A DNA stretch of 64,000 nt from Kaistia sp. 32K (GCF_016629525.1 NZ_AP024269.1:3596001-3660000); one strand, 5' to 3'; shown: positions 1 through 10,556, numbered from the stretch's first letter. Notes: a model not told the origin generated them from the letters alone. Numbers and translations: made by a program.

Positions 1-20
1 CTATCGACGGACCGGCAGGC

Positions 21-857
21 ATGCTATGGCAGCAGTTCCGGTCGATCGCACGAGCCGAAATGGATACGAGCGCAAAGAGTTCGCTGGCCATCAGCTTCGC
101 CCGGCTTAGGCGACAGCTGCATTACTTGTATCATGGCCGGTCCCGTTCGGCCCGGATCTTCCAGACCTGCGTCGTCACGATCGACCTGCTGATCATCGCC
201 TTTTTCATCGCGACACCCATGATCCGCGATGCTTCGGCATTTCTCTGGTACGACTACGCGATCGCGGCGGTGCTGGCGCTCGACCTGGCCTGCCGGGGCC
301 TGGCGGAGACGCGGCTGCGGCCCTGGCTGCGTCAGCCGACGGTGATCGTCGACATCTTCATCCTGATCACGCTGCTCTTCCCGGCCTATCTCGCCAATCT
401 GGGTTTCCTGCGCATCCTGCGGCTCTGGTCGCTGTCGCGCAGCGGTCTGTTGTGGCGACTGCTGACGCCGCGCCAACTCGCCCGTTGGCAGCTGCCGCTT
501 CAGGCGGTGCTCAATCTAGTGACGTTCCTGTTCGTCGCCACCGGCTTCATCTACACCTTCTTCTTCCGCCACAGCCACGGTTTCACCGGCTATATCGACG
601 CGCTCTACTTCACCGTGGCGACGGTGACGACGACCGGCTTCGGCGACCTCACCCTTCCCGGCCCCTGGGGCAAGCTCACCTCGATCGTGACGATGATCTG
701 CGGCATCTCGCTGTTCGTCCGCCTGGCCCAGGCCATCGTCCGGCCCTACAAGGTGTTCCACCCCTGCCCCCGATGCGCGCTGCAACGGCACGACCCGGAC
801 GCGGTCCACTGCAAGGCCTGCGGCGAGATCCTGGCCATTCCCGACGACGACGAGTGA
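21..857 (+). CDS. Voltage-gated-type potassium channel with C-terminal zinc ribbon
   Basis: Inner-membrane ion channel of the six-helix potassium channel type. Hydrophobic helices occupy roughly residues 45-190. An arginine-containing S4-like stretch (FLRILRLWSLSR) lies near residue 130, and the pore loop TVATVTTTGFGD near residue 200 is a potassium selectivity filter of the GFGD type. After the last helix there is a short cytosolic tail with CPRC and CKAC pairs, which should bind one zinc. No stop lies between the window edge and base 21, so the true start may be further left; ATG at 60 is another option. It stands alone, 44 bases before ogt. The substrate ion is inferred from the filter. 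Confidence 0.85.
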   Translation: MLWQQFRSIARAEMDTSAKSSLAISFARLRRQLHYLYHGRSRSARIFQTCVVTIDLLIIAFFIATPMIRDASAFLWYDYAIAAVLALDLACRGLAETRLRPWLRQPTVIVDIFILITLLFPAYLANLGFLRILRLWSLSRSGLLWRLLTPRQLARWQLPLQAVLNLVTFLFVATGFIYTFFFRHSHGFTGYIDALYFTVATVTTTGFGDLTLPGPWGKLTSIVTMICGISLFVRLAQAIVRPYKVFHPCPRCALQRHDPDAVHCKACGEILAIPDDDE

Positions 858-901
858 CGCCGACATTTGGCTCCGTTCCCGTTTTGTGCTAACCTCTTCG
901 C

Positions 902-1456
902 ATGAGCACAGAAGGCCTCGTCCTGTTCGAAACGCCGATCGGCCCCTGCGGCATCAGCTGGAGCGCGCGCGGCATCACCGGTCTGCAGTTTCCCGGCGAG
1001 AGTGCCGAGGCGACGCGCTCGGAGCTGGCGCGCCGCTTTCCGAAAGCGCGAGACATTGAGCCGCCCGCCTTCGTCACCGAGGCGATCGCCGCGATCGTCG
1101 CCCTGCTCGAAGGGGCGGATGACGACCTGACCAGCATCCCGCTCGATCCCGACCACATCCCGCCGTTCAACCAGCGCGTCTATGACGTGACGCGGGCCAT
1201 CCCGCCCGGCGAAACGCTGACCTATGGCGAGGTGGCGGCGGCGATCGGCGAACCGGGCGCGGCGCGCGCCGTCGGTCGGGCGCTCGGCGAAAACCCGTAT
1301 CCGATCATCATCCCCTGCCACCGCGTGCTGGCCGCCGGCGGCAAGGTCGGCGGCTTCTCCGGCACCGGCGGCATCGCCACCAAGCGCCGGATCCTCGCCA
1401 TCGAAAGCCGCGCCAAGCTCGACGAGCTGCCGCTGTTCGGGGGTGGCGCGGACTGA
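902..1456 (+). CDS. ogt: Methylated-DNA--protein-cysteine methyltransferase
   Basis: Repairs O6-alkylguanine by suicide transfer of the alkyl group to its own cysteine. The active-site motif IIPCHRV is near residue 140, preceded by the helix-turn-helix region (GETLTYGEVAAAIGEPGAARAVG written in parts: GETLTYGEVAAAIG, then AARAVGRALGENP). At 184 residues it is the length of a stand-alone Ogt or C-terminal Ada domain, without the Ada N-terminal zinc domain. The ATG follows a short spacer after the channel gene. Family assignment is secure; ogt versus adaB naming is a matter of convention. Confidence 0.93.
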   Translation: MSTEGLVLFETPIGPCGISWSARGITGLQFPGESAEATRSELARRFPKARDIEPPAFVTEAIAAIVALLEGADDDLTSIPLDPDHIPPFNQRVYDVTRAIPPGETLTYGEVAAAIGEPGAARAVGRALGENPYPIIIPCHRVLAAGGKVGGFSGTGGIATKRRILAIESRAKLDELPLFGGGAD

Positions 1457-1741
1457 ACGATCGCCTGGTTCGCGGCGCATGCAGACAGCTTCCGCCAATC
1501 AGGACAGAACTCCGTCATTCCTGCGAAAGCAGGAATCCATTCAGCCGAAGCCTCTCAGGCCGAGCCCGGGTCGAGTGGTGCGCGCTACCCAATAGCCCCG
1601 CTGTATGAACCCCGGCTCGGAGGCCGGAGTGACTGCGAAGCTTGCTTCGGGGCTGCGTCATACCCCCGTTCGCCGTCCTCGGCATCCTGAGGTGGCCCCG
1701 AGGGCCGTCTCGAAGGACGCGCCGCGCACGCCCGCGCTCCC
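1457..1741. repeat. Gene-free spacer with two repeat fragments
   Basis: No gene is visible in this spacer. A hairpin at 1517-1536 (stem ATTCCTGC, loop GAAA, stem GCAGGAAT) belongs to a short repeat (CGTCATTCCTGCGAAAGCAG) that I know as widely dispersed in proteobacterial intergenic DNA. At 1681-1722 lies one arm (CATCCTGAGGTGGCCC, then GAGGGCCGTCTCGAAGGACG) of the inverted-repeat family also seen at 12158, 43304 and 44685. The spacer lies between the ends of two convergent genes, so transcription stops are expected here. Confidence 0.7.
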
Positions 1742-2584
1742 CTATCGCCAGCAGAATTGCGGCTTGTAGCCGAGGACTTTTTTCGCCTTCTCGATCGAGA
1801 GCAGCGTCTCGTTCGCGCCGATCGGCCGCTTGCGCGCGATGCCCGGGAACGCCTCGTCGAGCAGCGAATCGTTCGACCGGCTCATGACGCCGTCCTCATT
1901 GGCGATGACGAAGACGTCGGCGCCCTTCAGCGGTGATTCCAGCGCCAGCCGACACGACTGCGCCGCGTCGCGCACGTCGATATAGGCCCAGAGGTTCCAT
2001 TTGCGCGCGTTGATGTCGGCGTCGAAAGCGGGGAATTCGCCATAGCGCTCCGGCGCGATGACGTTGGAGAAGCGGAGCCCGAAGATCTTCAGCTCCGGAT
2101 CCCAGCGGCAGAACTCCTTCGCCATCTCCTCGCCCAGGAACTTTGACAGCGAATAGGCCGTCTCCGGACGGCCGCGATAGTCCTCGTCGACCGGCACATA
2201 GGGCGGCGGTGTCTCGAACGGCAGGCCGAGGACCGTCTCGCTCGACGCCCAGACGACGTTGCGGATGCCGAGCACGCGCGCCGCCTCGAACACGTTGTAG
2301 GTCGAGATCATGTTGGTCTCGAAGATGACGTGGTTCGGCGCCAGCCCCGGCGCCGGAATCGCGGCGAGATGGATGATGCCGGTGACCTTCTTGAACCGGT
2401 CGTCGATGCCGGAGAAGGCGGCGAGCGCCTGGCCGTAATCGGTCAGGTCGACCTTGCTGAACGGCACGCCCTGGCCGGCCGGCGGCGGCGCCATGTCGAC
2501 CGAGGCGACGTCGTAGCCGTGCTCGACGAGATCGCGAACCACGGCGCGGCCGGCAAGCCCGCTTCCACCCGTAACGATGATCAT
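1742..2584 (-). CDS. NAD(P)-dependent epimerase/dehydratase (extended SDR)
   Basis: A 280-residue extended short-chain dehydrogenase. It has the Rossmann motif TGGSGLAG at residue 5 and the catalytic YSLSK motif near residue 150. The open frame extends further upstream, but the start at 2584 is preferred because GGAGGAAATC sits directly before the ATG and the Rossmann strand begins at residue 1. Related proteins act on nucleotide sugars or sugar acids such as uronates; the substrate cannot be read from sequence. A perfect 16-base palindrome of LacI-operator type lies 80 bases upstream, so sugar-responsive repression is likely. Confidence 0.85.
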   Translation of the reverse strand: MIIVTGGSGLAGRAVVRDLVEHGYDVASVDMAPPPAGQGVPFSKVDLTDYGQALAAFSGIDDRFKKVTGIIHLAAIPAPGLAPNHVIFETNMISTYNVFEAARVLGIRNVVWASSETVLGLPFETPPPYVPVDEDYRGRPETAYSLSKFLGEEMAKEFCRWDPELKIFGLRFSNVIAPERYGEFPAFDADINARKWNLWAYIDVRDAAQSCRLALESPLKGADVFVIANEDGVMSRSNDSLLDEAFPGIARKRPIGANETLLSIEKAKKVLGYKPQFCWR

Positions 2585-2663
2585 GATTTCCTCCGGTCCT
2601 ATCGACGATGCGCCGACGAGACGAGGCCCGGCCGGCACGCGGCGAAGGCGGTCCTTGCCGCCA

Positions 2664-2679
2664 ATGCTAGCGCTAGCAT
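2664..2679. promoter_or_regulatory. LacI-family-type operator palindrome
   Basis: ATGCTAGCGCTAGCAT is a perfect 16-base palindrome with a central CG, the layout typical of LacI/GalR-family operators. It is 80 bases upstream of the epimerase start codon, a sensible place for a promoter-overlapping operator on the minus strand. No LacI-family gene is in the window, so the regulator must be encoded elsewhere. Confidence 0.65.
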
Positions 2680-2875
2680 AACAGCCAGACCGCCGCTGAC
2701 AATGCCCTTGCGGCAGATCGACGGCGGCGGATCGGCCAACCAGTCGGCTCGGCGACCGGCCGGCTGGGCGGATTTGCCACGAAGCCAATCCGGTCCGGCG
2801 CGGTCTATCCAGACGCAGACGCTTTCGCGATGCGAGTGGATTTTCGCCTCCGCACGCGGCATGAAGCGGCGTCGC

Positions 2876-2980
2876 TAGAGCCTTTCATCGCTTCATGGAA
2901 ACGATGAAAGGCTCTAACTATTTGTTTGGTCGCGTTTTCTTCACGCGAGCCGGTATCCGCTTCGCTCGAAAACGCTCTAG
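2876..2980. repeat. Rhizobial-type intergenic palindromic repeat
   Basis: A perfect 15-base inverted repeat (TAGAGCCTTTCATCG at 2876-2890 and its complement at 2902-2916) flanks an 11-base loop. It is followed by a conserved-looking stretch ending GAAAACGCTCTAG at 2980. From memory, this composite resembles intergenic mosaic repeats common in Rhizobiales. The remainder of the 2585-3026 spacer holds the LacI-type operator and no gene. Confidence 0.6.
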
Positions 2981-3026
2981 GGATCGCGGCACCGGCCGGA
3001 AAGCGGCCACCGACAGGAGAGATGGG

Positions 3027-3386
3027 ATGAACGGACAACGCGCGCTTCTGGTGGTCGCCGGCCTTGCCGGCATGATCGGCGTGGCGATGGCCGCGGCCGG
3101 CGCGCATGTGCCGGGCGGCGAGCGGCTCGGCACCGCCGGCAACATGGCGATGGCGCAAGCGCCCGCCCTCCTCGCGCTCGGCTTCTTCGTGCCGGCGACG
3201 GCGCTGCTGATGTCGATCTCGGCCTGGGCGATCGCGCTCGGCCTGATCGGCTTCTCCGGCGCGCTCGCCTTCCACACGCTCTCCGGCAGCGCCGCCCTCT
3301 CCTTCCTCGCGCCGATCGGCGGCACGACGATGATGATCGGCTGGCTCGGCGTCGCCGTGTCCGCGCTGCTGCTGAAGAAGCGCTAG
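3027..3386 (+). CDS. DUF423 family small membrane protein
   Basis: A 119-residue inner-membrane protein with four predicted hydrophobic helices. It matches the DUF423 family (YwdK/YgdD-like) in length and in the N-terminal GLAGMIGVAMAAAGAH pattern. An upstream open extension is rejected because it runs through the palindromic repeat, whereas ATG 3027 has AGGAGA 6-13 bases upstream. Function is unknown in the family. Confidence 0.85.
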   Translation: MNGQRALLVVAGLAGMIGVAMAAAGAHVPGGERLGTAGNMAMAQAPALLALGFFVPATALLMSISAWAIALGLIGFSGALAFHTLSGSAALSFLAPIGGTTMMIGWLGVAVSALLLKKR

Positions 3387-3404
3387 AACGGGCGAAACGG
3401 GAAC

Positions 3405-3432
3405 CGGTTCGCGCGGGAAAAAGCGCGAACCG
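3405..3432 (+). terminator. Hairpin after DUF423 gene
   Basis: A 10-base stem (CGGTTCGCGC / GCGCGAACCG) with an 8-base purine loop starts 19 bases after the stop codon. There is no clear T run, so it is either a weak terminator or another copy of an intergenic palindrome. Confidence 0.45.
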
Positions 3433-3517
3433 ACACGAAGAATGAGCCGGGGCTAGCCTTTCCAGCCCGTCTCGTCTATCGATGCGCCACCTCAAAAACC
3501 GTTAGAAGACTGTTTTC

Positions 3518-5104
<1,587 letters not shown>

Positions 5105-5204
5105 CCGCCGGGACTGGCCGCCGGGACTGGTCGCCCGCGTTCGACTGGCGCAGACTGCACCTTCGGACCCGTGTCTCCGCGGGTCGGACGAGGCGGAGCT
5201 TGCC

Positions 5205-5552
5205 ATGCCGGTGGACTGGCCGACGCTGAAGCGGATCTTCCTCGCGCTCCCCGAGGTGCGCGAGGGCGTGACGCACGGCACACCCTCCTTCTATCTCGGC
5301 AAGACCTTCTTCGGCCGGATGCAGGAGGACGGCACCACCTTCGCGCTCAAGATGGATCGCGACGATCGCGACATGCTGATCGCCGTCGAGCCGGAGGTGT
5401 TCTTCACCAACGACCATTTCCGCGGCTACGCCTATGTGCTGGTACGGCTTCCGGCGACAAACGCCGAACGGCTGACGCCGCTGGTGGAGAAATCCTGGCG
5501 CCAGACGGCGCCGAAGCGGCTGGTCCAGGCCCGGACCGCACAGCGCAACTGA
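5205..5552 (+). CDS. MmcQ/YjbR family DNA-binding-type protein
   Basis: A 115-residue protein of the YjbR/MmcQ (CyaY-like fold) family: an N-terminal helix with LALPEVREGVTHGTPSF, a central sheet, and a C-terminal helix ending APKRLV. The family is proposed to bind DNA, but its role is unproven. The start ATG at 5205 precedes the conserved first helix. A second, diverged member lies at 33110. Confidence 0.85.
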   Translation: MPVDWPTLKRIFLALPEVREGVTHGTPSFYLGKTFFGRMQEDGTTFALKMDRDDRDMLIAVEPEVFFTNDHFRGYAYVLVRLPATNAERLTPLVEKSWRQTAPKRLVQARTAQRN

Positions 5553-5702
5553 AGCATCACAGCCGCGCCTGAATGCACGCTATCGGCGCGCTTCGTCATG
5601 GAATCGGCGGATTGGCCCGTTCATAGTCGCCCCAATCGATTCCGGCCTCAGGCCGGAGAGACATCTATGGCCAATCCTCGGCCCCTGCCCTCGGAGGTTC
5701 TC

Positions 5703-6905
5703 ATGCGAAAAGCTGGCTTGCAGCTTGCGACATTCCTCGCGCTGACCGTTTCGGCGCTTCCCGCCTTCGCCGCATCCTGCAAGGACGCTTCGGGTTTTCC
5801 GGCCTGGCTCGAAAGCTTCAAGCAGGAGGCCGCGCAGAAGGGGCATTCCCCGCAGGCGATCGCGGCGCTGAGCGGCCTTTCCTACGCGCCCGACGTCGTC
5901 GCCAAGGATCGCGCCCAGAACGTCTTCTCGCAGAGCTTCCTCGAATTCTCCGACCGCATGGTCGCCAAATACCGGATGCAGAAGGGCGCGCAGCTGATCA
6001 AGCAGAATGCCAAGCTGTTCGACCGGATCCAGAAGGACTACGGCGTCCCGGCCCCCGTGCTCGTCGGTTTCTGGGGTCTGGAAACGGATTTCGGCGTCAA
6101 TCTCGGCGACATGCCGACTTTGCGCTCGCTCGCGACGCTCGCCTATGACTGCCGCCGGCCGCAGCTCTTCCACGACCAGCTGATGGCGGCGCTGACGGTG
6201 ATCGACCGCGGCGACCTGACGGCGGCCGAGATGAAGGGTCCCTGGGCCGGCGAGCTCGGCCAGGTGCAGTTTCTGGCGACCCACTACCGCGACTTCGCCG
6301 TCGACTATGACGGCGACGGAAGGCGCGACCTGATCAAGAGCGTGCCGGACGTGCTGGCGTCCGCCGCCAATCTGCTCGTCCATGAGGGCTGGCAGGCCAA
6401 CCAGCCCTGGCTGACCGAGGTCCGCGTTCCGGAAAACCTCGATTGGGCGCAGGCCGACCTGCAGATCCAGCATCCGATCTCGACCTGGAAAAAGATGGGC
6501 GTCACCGTCGCGCCGGGCTCGCACCTGCCGGAATCCGACTTGAAGGCCTCGCTGCTGTTGCCGATGGGCCGTCATGGCCCGGCCTTCCTCGCTTACCAGA
6601 ACTACCGCGTCTATCTCGAATGGAACCAGTCGTTCATCTACGCGACGACCGCCGCCTATTACGCGACGCGCCTCGCCGGCGCCCCGCCGGTCGGTCGCGG
6701 CAACGACGCCAAGCAGCTTCCCTACAAGGACGTCGTCGAGCTGCAGAAGCTGCTCGCCAAGCGCGGCCATGACGTCGGCAAGGCGGACGGCATGATCGGC
6801 GCGGGAACGCGCGCCGCCGTCAAGGCGATGCAGATCGAGCTCGGCATGCCGGCGGATTCCTATCCCGACGTCGCGCTGCTGCAGCGCCTGCGCGCCGGGA
6901 CCTGA
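5703..6905 (+). CDS. Lytic murein transglycosylase (MltB type) with peptidoglycan-binding domain
   Basis: Cleaves glycan strands of peptidoglycan to 1,6-anhydromuropeptides in the periplasm. ATG 5703 was chosen over upstream starts because it follows CGGAGG and begins a clean signal peptide (cut after PAFA, residue 23). The catalytic Glu is in GFWGLETDFG near residue 120. MltB-type motifs GELGQVQFLATHY and YDGDGRRDL follow. Residues 335-400 form a PG_binding_1 domain (LQKLLAKRGHDVGKADGMIG). There is no lipobox, so it is predicted to be soluble in the periplasm. Confidence 0.92.
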   Translation: MRKAGLQLATFLALTVSALPAFAASCKDASGFPAWLESFKQEAAQKGHSPQAIAALSGLSYAPDVVAKDRAQNVFSQSFLEFSDRMVAKYRMQKGAQLIKQNAKLFDRIQKDYGVPAPVLVGFWGLETDFGVNLGDMPTLRSLATLAYDCRRPQLFHDQLMAALTVIDRGDLTAAEMKGPWAGELGQVQFLATHYRDFAVDYDGDGRRDLIKSVPDVLASAANLLVHEGWQANQPWLTEVRVPENLDWAQADLQIQHPISTWKKMGVTVAPGSHLPESDLKASLLLPMGRHGPAFLAYQNYRVYLEWNQSFIYATTAAYYATRLAGAPPVGRGNDAKQLPYKDVVELQKLLAKRGHDVGKADGMIGAGTRAAVKAMQIELGMPADSYPDVALLQRLRAGT

Positions 6906-6913
6906 GGCGGATC

Positions 6914-6939
6914 GGCCCCGGGAGCCGGCTTCCGGGGCC
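6914..6939 (+). terminator. GC-rich hairpin after transglycosylase gene
   Basis: An 8-base arm GGCCCCGG and its complement CCGGGGCC enclose a 10-base loop that is itself nearly palindromic. It starts 9 bases after the stop codon and lacks a T run. It is a probable transcription end or mRNA-stabilising structure. The rest of the spacer to 7161 shows no gene. Confidence 0.45.
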
Positions 6940-7161
6940 ACCCGACCGACGACGGCACCGCCGTCGCCGACGAGAATCGCGCCGCCAGGCATCCACGCCG
7001 CGGCGCGAGCTCCGCGCGCGAACCGCGAGCGGAAGGCAACTTCCGGCTGCTCGCCAGCCGGAGGGGTAATATAATCCGGCAGGGTAAAAAACCTTGGACC
7101 CTCATTTCTTCATGCCGGCGAGGCTCTAACTTATTCTTGGGACAACGCCCCCCGATAGAGC

Positions 7162-7713
7162 ATGCACATGTCCCGACTGATCATTCCCGGCTGGCAGGGA
7201 TCCGGCGCTGGCCATTGGCAGCGCCGCTGGCTCGACGTCGACGCCGATGCACGGATCGTCGAGCAGGACGATTGGCACGCCCCGGATCTCGAGGCCTGGC
7301 TGCAGCGGCTCGACGCCGCCGTCCGGCGCGCGCGGCAGCCGACCCTGGTGGCGCACAGCCTCGGCGTCGTGCTCGTCGCGCATTATGCCAAGCGCTTCCC
7401 CCGCACGCCGATCACCGGCGCGCTGCTGGTCGCTCCCGCCGATGTCGAGAGCCTGCCCGGCGAGCATCCGCTCGCCGGCTTCGGCTCCATCCCGCTGGAT
7501 CGGCTGCCCTTCCCGTCGATCCTCGCGCTCAGCCGCAACGACCCTTATGTCAGCGTCGAGCGCGGCCGCTTCTTCGCCTCCCGCTGGGGCTCCGAGCTGC
7601 ACGACATGGGCACGGCCGGCCACATCAACACGGAAAGCGGGCACGGCAAATGGGCGGACGGCTTCCGCCTCGCCGCGCGCCTCGGCAACGGCACGGTGCA
7701 GGCCGCCGCTTGA
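7162..7713 (+). CDS. RBBP9/YdeN family serine hydrolase
   Basis: A small cytosolic alpha/beta-hydrolase of 183 residues. Family marks are PGWQGSGAGHWQRRW at the N terminus, the nucleophile elbow AHSLG near residue 68, the acid in LSRNDPYV near residue 120, and the catalytic His in GTAGHINTESGHG near residue 155. The ATG at 7168 is an equally possible start. The natural substrate is unknown. Confidence 0.88.
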   Translation: MHMSRLIIPGWQGSGAGHWQRRWLDVDADARIVEQDDWHAPDLEAWLQRLDAAVRRARQPTLVAHSLGVVLVAHYAKRFPRTPITGALLVAPADVESLPGEHPLAGFGSIPLDRLPFPSILALSRNDPYVSVERGRFFASRWGSELHDMGTAGHINTESGHGKWADGFRLAARLGNGTVQAAA

Positions 7714-8085
7714 ACAGGACGGCCGCATCACGGATCACCGCCACTAGATAGGAGCGGGAGGCAGGCCACGCTCGCCATCGGACGAGACTGGCCTCCCGTC
7801 ATCCTGCCAAGCGCCACCGCGACGCCCCACTTGCCGCGCCAGATCGGTCGGGCACCTTCCGAATTGCCGCCGCATCCCCGCCGCATCCCCACCGCATCCC
7901 ATTGGCGCCGCTATCATTCCCCGTTCGATCGATGCGTTGAGTCCGTCGGCCTCGACGCCTAAACTTGCGGTAGGCTCCCGTTGAGTCGCCACGCCGCCCG
8001 GCGTGCATTGCGTGATTTGCCCCAGGCTCCACCGCAGATCGGCACCGGCTCTCCCCTCGCCGGCGCCTCATACCGAGGAAGAAAC
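7714..8085. repeat. Gene-free spacer with 11-base tandem repeat
   Basis: No gene is supported in this 372-base leader. At 7868-7900 an 11-base unit (CGCCGCATCCC) occurs three times head to tail, the third with one change. The repeat is about one helical turn long and sits about 190 bases upstream of the PQQ dehydrogenase start, so it could be a stacked binding site or simple slippage. Confidence 0.55.
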
Positions 8086-10530
8086 ATGGCCCAATCGAGA
8101 ACTCCGCTCGGCATAGGCGGATGGCTGCTTGTCCTGTTCGGAATCGTCGTCGCGCTTGTCGGCCTGCTGCTCGCCGGCCTCGGCGTCCAGCTGATCACGC
8201 TGGGCGGCTCGTGGTATTACGCGCTGGCGGGCGTCGGTCTGCTGATCGTCGGCGTCCTGCACATCCTGCGCCGGCCGGTGGCCACCTGGCTCTACATCCT
8301 GATCCTTCTGGCGACGATCGCCTGGGCGATCTGGGAAGTCGGTCTGGACTTCTGGCCGCTGGTGCCGCGCCTGGTCGCGCCCGCCGTCCTCGCCGTCATC
8401 GCGCTGATCCTCGTGCCGGCCTTCCCGGCCCGCAACGGTGCGCGCCGATCGTCGGGCCCGGCCATCCTGCTCGCGCTCGTTCTCTTCGTCGCGCTGGGGG
8501 CTGCCGTCGTCTACGCCTTCAAGCCGCACGGCGTCATCCGCAATGAAATCGCTTCGTCCGCGCCAACGGCCGTGCCGCCAGCGGCGATGAGCGCCACCGA
8601 ATGGCGCCACTATGGCCGCACGCCGAACGGCACGCGCTATGCCCCGATCGACCAGATCAACCGCGACAATGTGAAGAATCTGGAAGTCGCCTGGACTTTC
8701 CAGACCGGCGATCCCGCGGTTTCCGGCGCCGAGGACCAGAACACGCCGCTGCAGGTCGGCGACACCGTCTACACCTGCTCGCCGCACAACATCGTGCATG
8801 CGCTCAACGCCGAAACGGGCGCGGTACGCTGGAAGTTCGATCCGCAGGCGAAATCGCCGCTCTGGCAGCGCTGCCGGGGCGTCAGCTATTACGAGCCGGC
8901 CGTCGCCACCGCGGCGCCTGCCGCGACCGATCCGGCGCCGGCCGAGGGTACCGAGGCTACGGCCACTCCGGCCGCCCAAGCCCCGGCTCCCGTCGCCGAC
9001 AATTGCGGCGCCCGCATCGTGCTGACGACGATCGACGCCCGCCTGATCCAGATCGACGCCAAGACCGGCGAGCTCTGCACCGGCTTCGGCAACAACGGCA
9101 CGGTCGACCTCAAGAACGGCATGGGCGAAGTCAAGGCCGGCTTCTACTTCCAGACCTCGGCGCCCACCGTCATGCGCGACCTGATCCTGGTCGGCGGTTG
9201 GGTCTGGGACAATGTCGAGACGGGCGAGCCTTCCGGCGCCGTCCGCGCCTTCAACGCCCGCACCGGCGAACTGGCCTGGGCCTGGGATCTCGGCAACCCC
9301 AACATCACCAAGCTGCCGCCGGAAGGCGAGAGCTACACGCGCGGCACGCCCAACGTCTGGTCGACGCCGAGCTATGACGAAGCCCTCGGCCTCGTCTACC
9401 TGCCGACCGGCAACGCGACGCCCGACTTCTTCGGCGCGCATCGCTCGAAGGCGGCCGAGGACTACACCGCCTCGGTGGTGGCGCTCGACATCGAGACCGG
9501 CCGCGAGCGCTGGAAGTTCCAGACCGTGCATCACGATCTCTGGGACTACGATGTTCCCTCGCAGCCGGCGCTCTATGACGTTCCGGACGGCAAGGGAGGC
9601 AAGACGCCAGCCCTGATCCAGGTCACCAAGCGCGGCCAGATCTTCCTGCTCGACCGGCGCGACGGCACGCCGATCGCCGAGGTGCAGGAGAAGCCGGTGC
9701 CGCAGGCCGGCGGCGTCAAGGAGGACTTCCTGTCGCCGACCCAGCCCTATTCGATCGGCATGCCCTCGATCGGCACCGAGCCCTTCACCGAGGCGCGAAT
9801 GTGGGGCGCGACGCCGATCGACCAGCTGCTCTGCCGCATCGCCTTCAAGAAGATGCGCTACGAGGGCGAGTTCACCCCGCCCGGCACCACCCGCTCGCTG
9901 ATCTACCCGGGCTATTACGGCGGCATGAACTGGGGTAGCGCCTCGATCGACGAGGCGAACGGCCTGCTCGTCGTCAACGACATCCGCATGCCGCAGTTCC
10001 TCGAGCTGCTGCCGCGCGAGGTCGCCGACAATTACGGCCCGTCGGCGGCGCATGACGGCCTCGGCACGCAGAAGGGCACGCCGTATGGCGCGCTCAAGAA
10101 CGGCTTCATGTCGATCCTCGGCGTGCCCTGCCACCAGCCGCCCTACGGCACGATCACCGGCATCGACCTGAAGTCGCGCCAGATCGTCTGGCAGGTTCCG
10201 GCCGGCACGCTGCAGGATACCGGTCCGCTCGGCCTGAAGACCGGCCTGCCGATCCCGGTCGGCATGCCGTCGCTCGGCGGCCCGACGACGACGGCCGGCG
10301 GCCTCGTCTTCTATGCCGGCACCCAGGACTACTATCTGCGCGCGCTCGACAGCGCGACGGGCGAGGAACTCTGGAAGGGCCGGCTTCCCGTCGGCGCCCA
10401 GGCGACCCCGATGACCTATGTCTCGCCGGAGAGCGGCCGGCAGTTCGTCGTCATCTCGGCCGGCGGCGCCCGCCAGTCGCCCGATCGCGGCGACTACATC
10501 GTCGCCTACGCCCTGCCGAAGGCGAACTGA
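8086..10530 (+). CDS. Membrane-bound PQQ-dependent glucose/quinate/shikimate-type dehydrogenase
   Basis: Oxidises a sugar or polyol in the periplasm and passes electrons to ubiquinone. ATG 8086 follows GAGGAAGAAAC. The N terminus has five hydrophobic helices (residues 8-145), the anchor of the mGDH class, then an eight-bladed PQQ propeller from about residue 170 with WRHYGRTPNGTRYAPIDQIN, VHHDLWDYD and WNWG-like GGMNWGSASID. At 814 residues it is normal length for the class. An Ala/Pro/Thr-rich stretch at residues 275-304 interrupts the propeller where the family normally has a short loop. The substrate is not decided by sequence. Confidence 0.9.
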   Translation: MAQSRTPLGIGGWLLVLFGIVVALVGLLLAGLGVQLITLGGSWYYALAGVGLLIVGVLHILRRPVATWLYILILLATIAWAIWEVGLDFWPLVPRLVAPAVLAVIALILVPAFPARNGARRSSGPAILLALVLFVALGAAVVYAFKPHGVIRNEIASSAPTAVPPAAMSATEWRHYGRTPNGTRYAPIDQINRDNVKNLEVAWTFQTGDPAVSGAEDQNTPLQVGDTVYTCSPHNIVHALNAETGAVRWKFDPQAKSPLWQRCRGVSYYEPAVATAAPAATDPAPAEGTEATATPAAQAPAPVADNCGARIVLTTIDARLIQIDAKTGELCTGFGNNGTVDLKNGMGEVKAGFYFQTSAPTVMRDLILVGGWVWDNVETGEPSGAVRAFNARTGELAWAWDLGNPNITKLPPEGESYTRGTPNVWSTPSYDEALGLVYLPTGNATPDFFGAHRSKAAEDYTASVVALDIETGRERWKFQTVHHDLWDYDVPSQPALYDVPDGKGGKTPALIQVTKRGQIFLLDRRDGTPIAEVQEKPVPQAGGVKEDFLSPTQPYSIGMPSIGTEPFTEARMWGATPIDQLLCRIAFKKMRYEGEFTPPGTTRSLIYPGYYGGMNWGSASIDEANGLLVVNDIRMPQFLELLPREVADNYGPSAAHDGLGTQKGTPYGALKNGFMSILGVPCHQPPYGTITGIDLKSRQIVWQVPAGTLQDTGPLGLKTGLPIPVGMPSLGGPTTTAGGLVFYAGTQDYYLRALDSATGEELWKGRLPVGAQATPMTYVSPESGRQFVVISAGGARQSPDRGDYIVAYALPKAN

Positions 10531-10556
10531 GAGCCTTTCGCTAGATCCAGAGTTCG

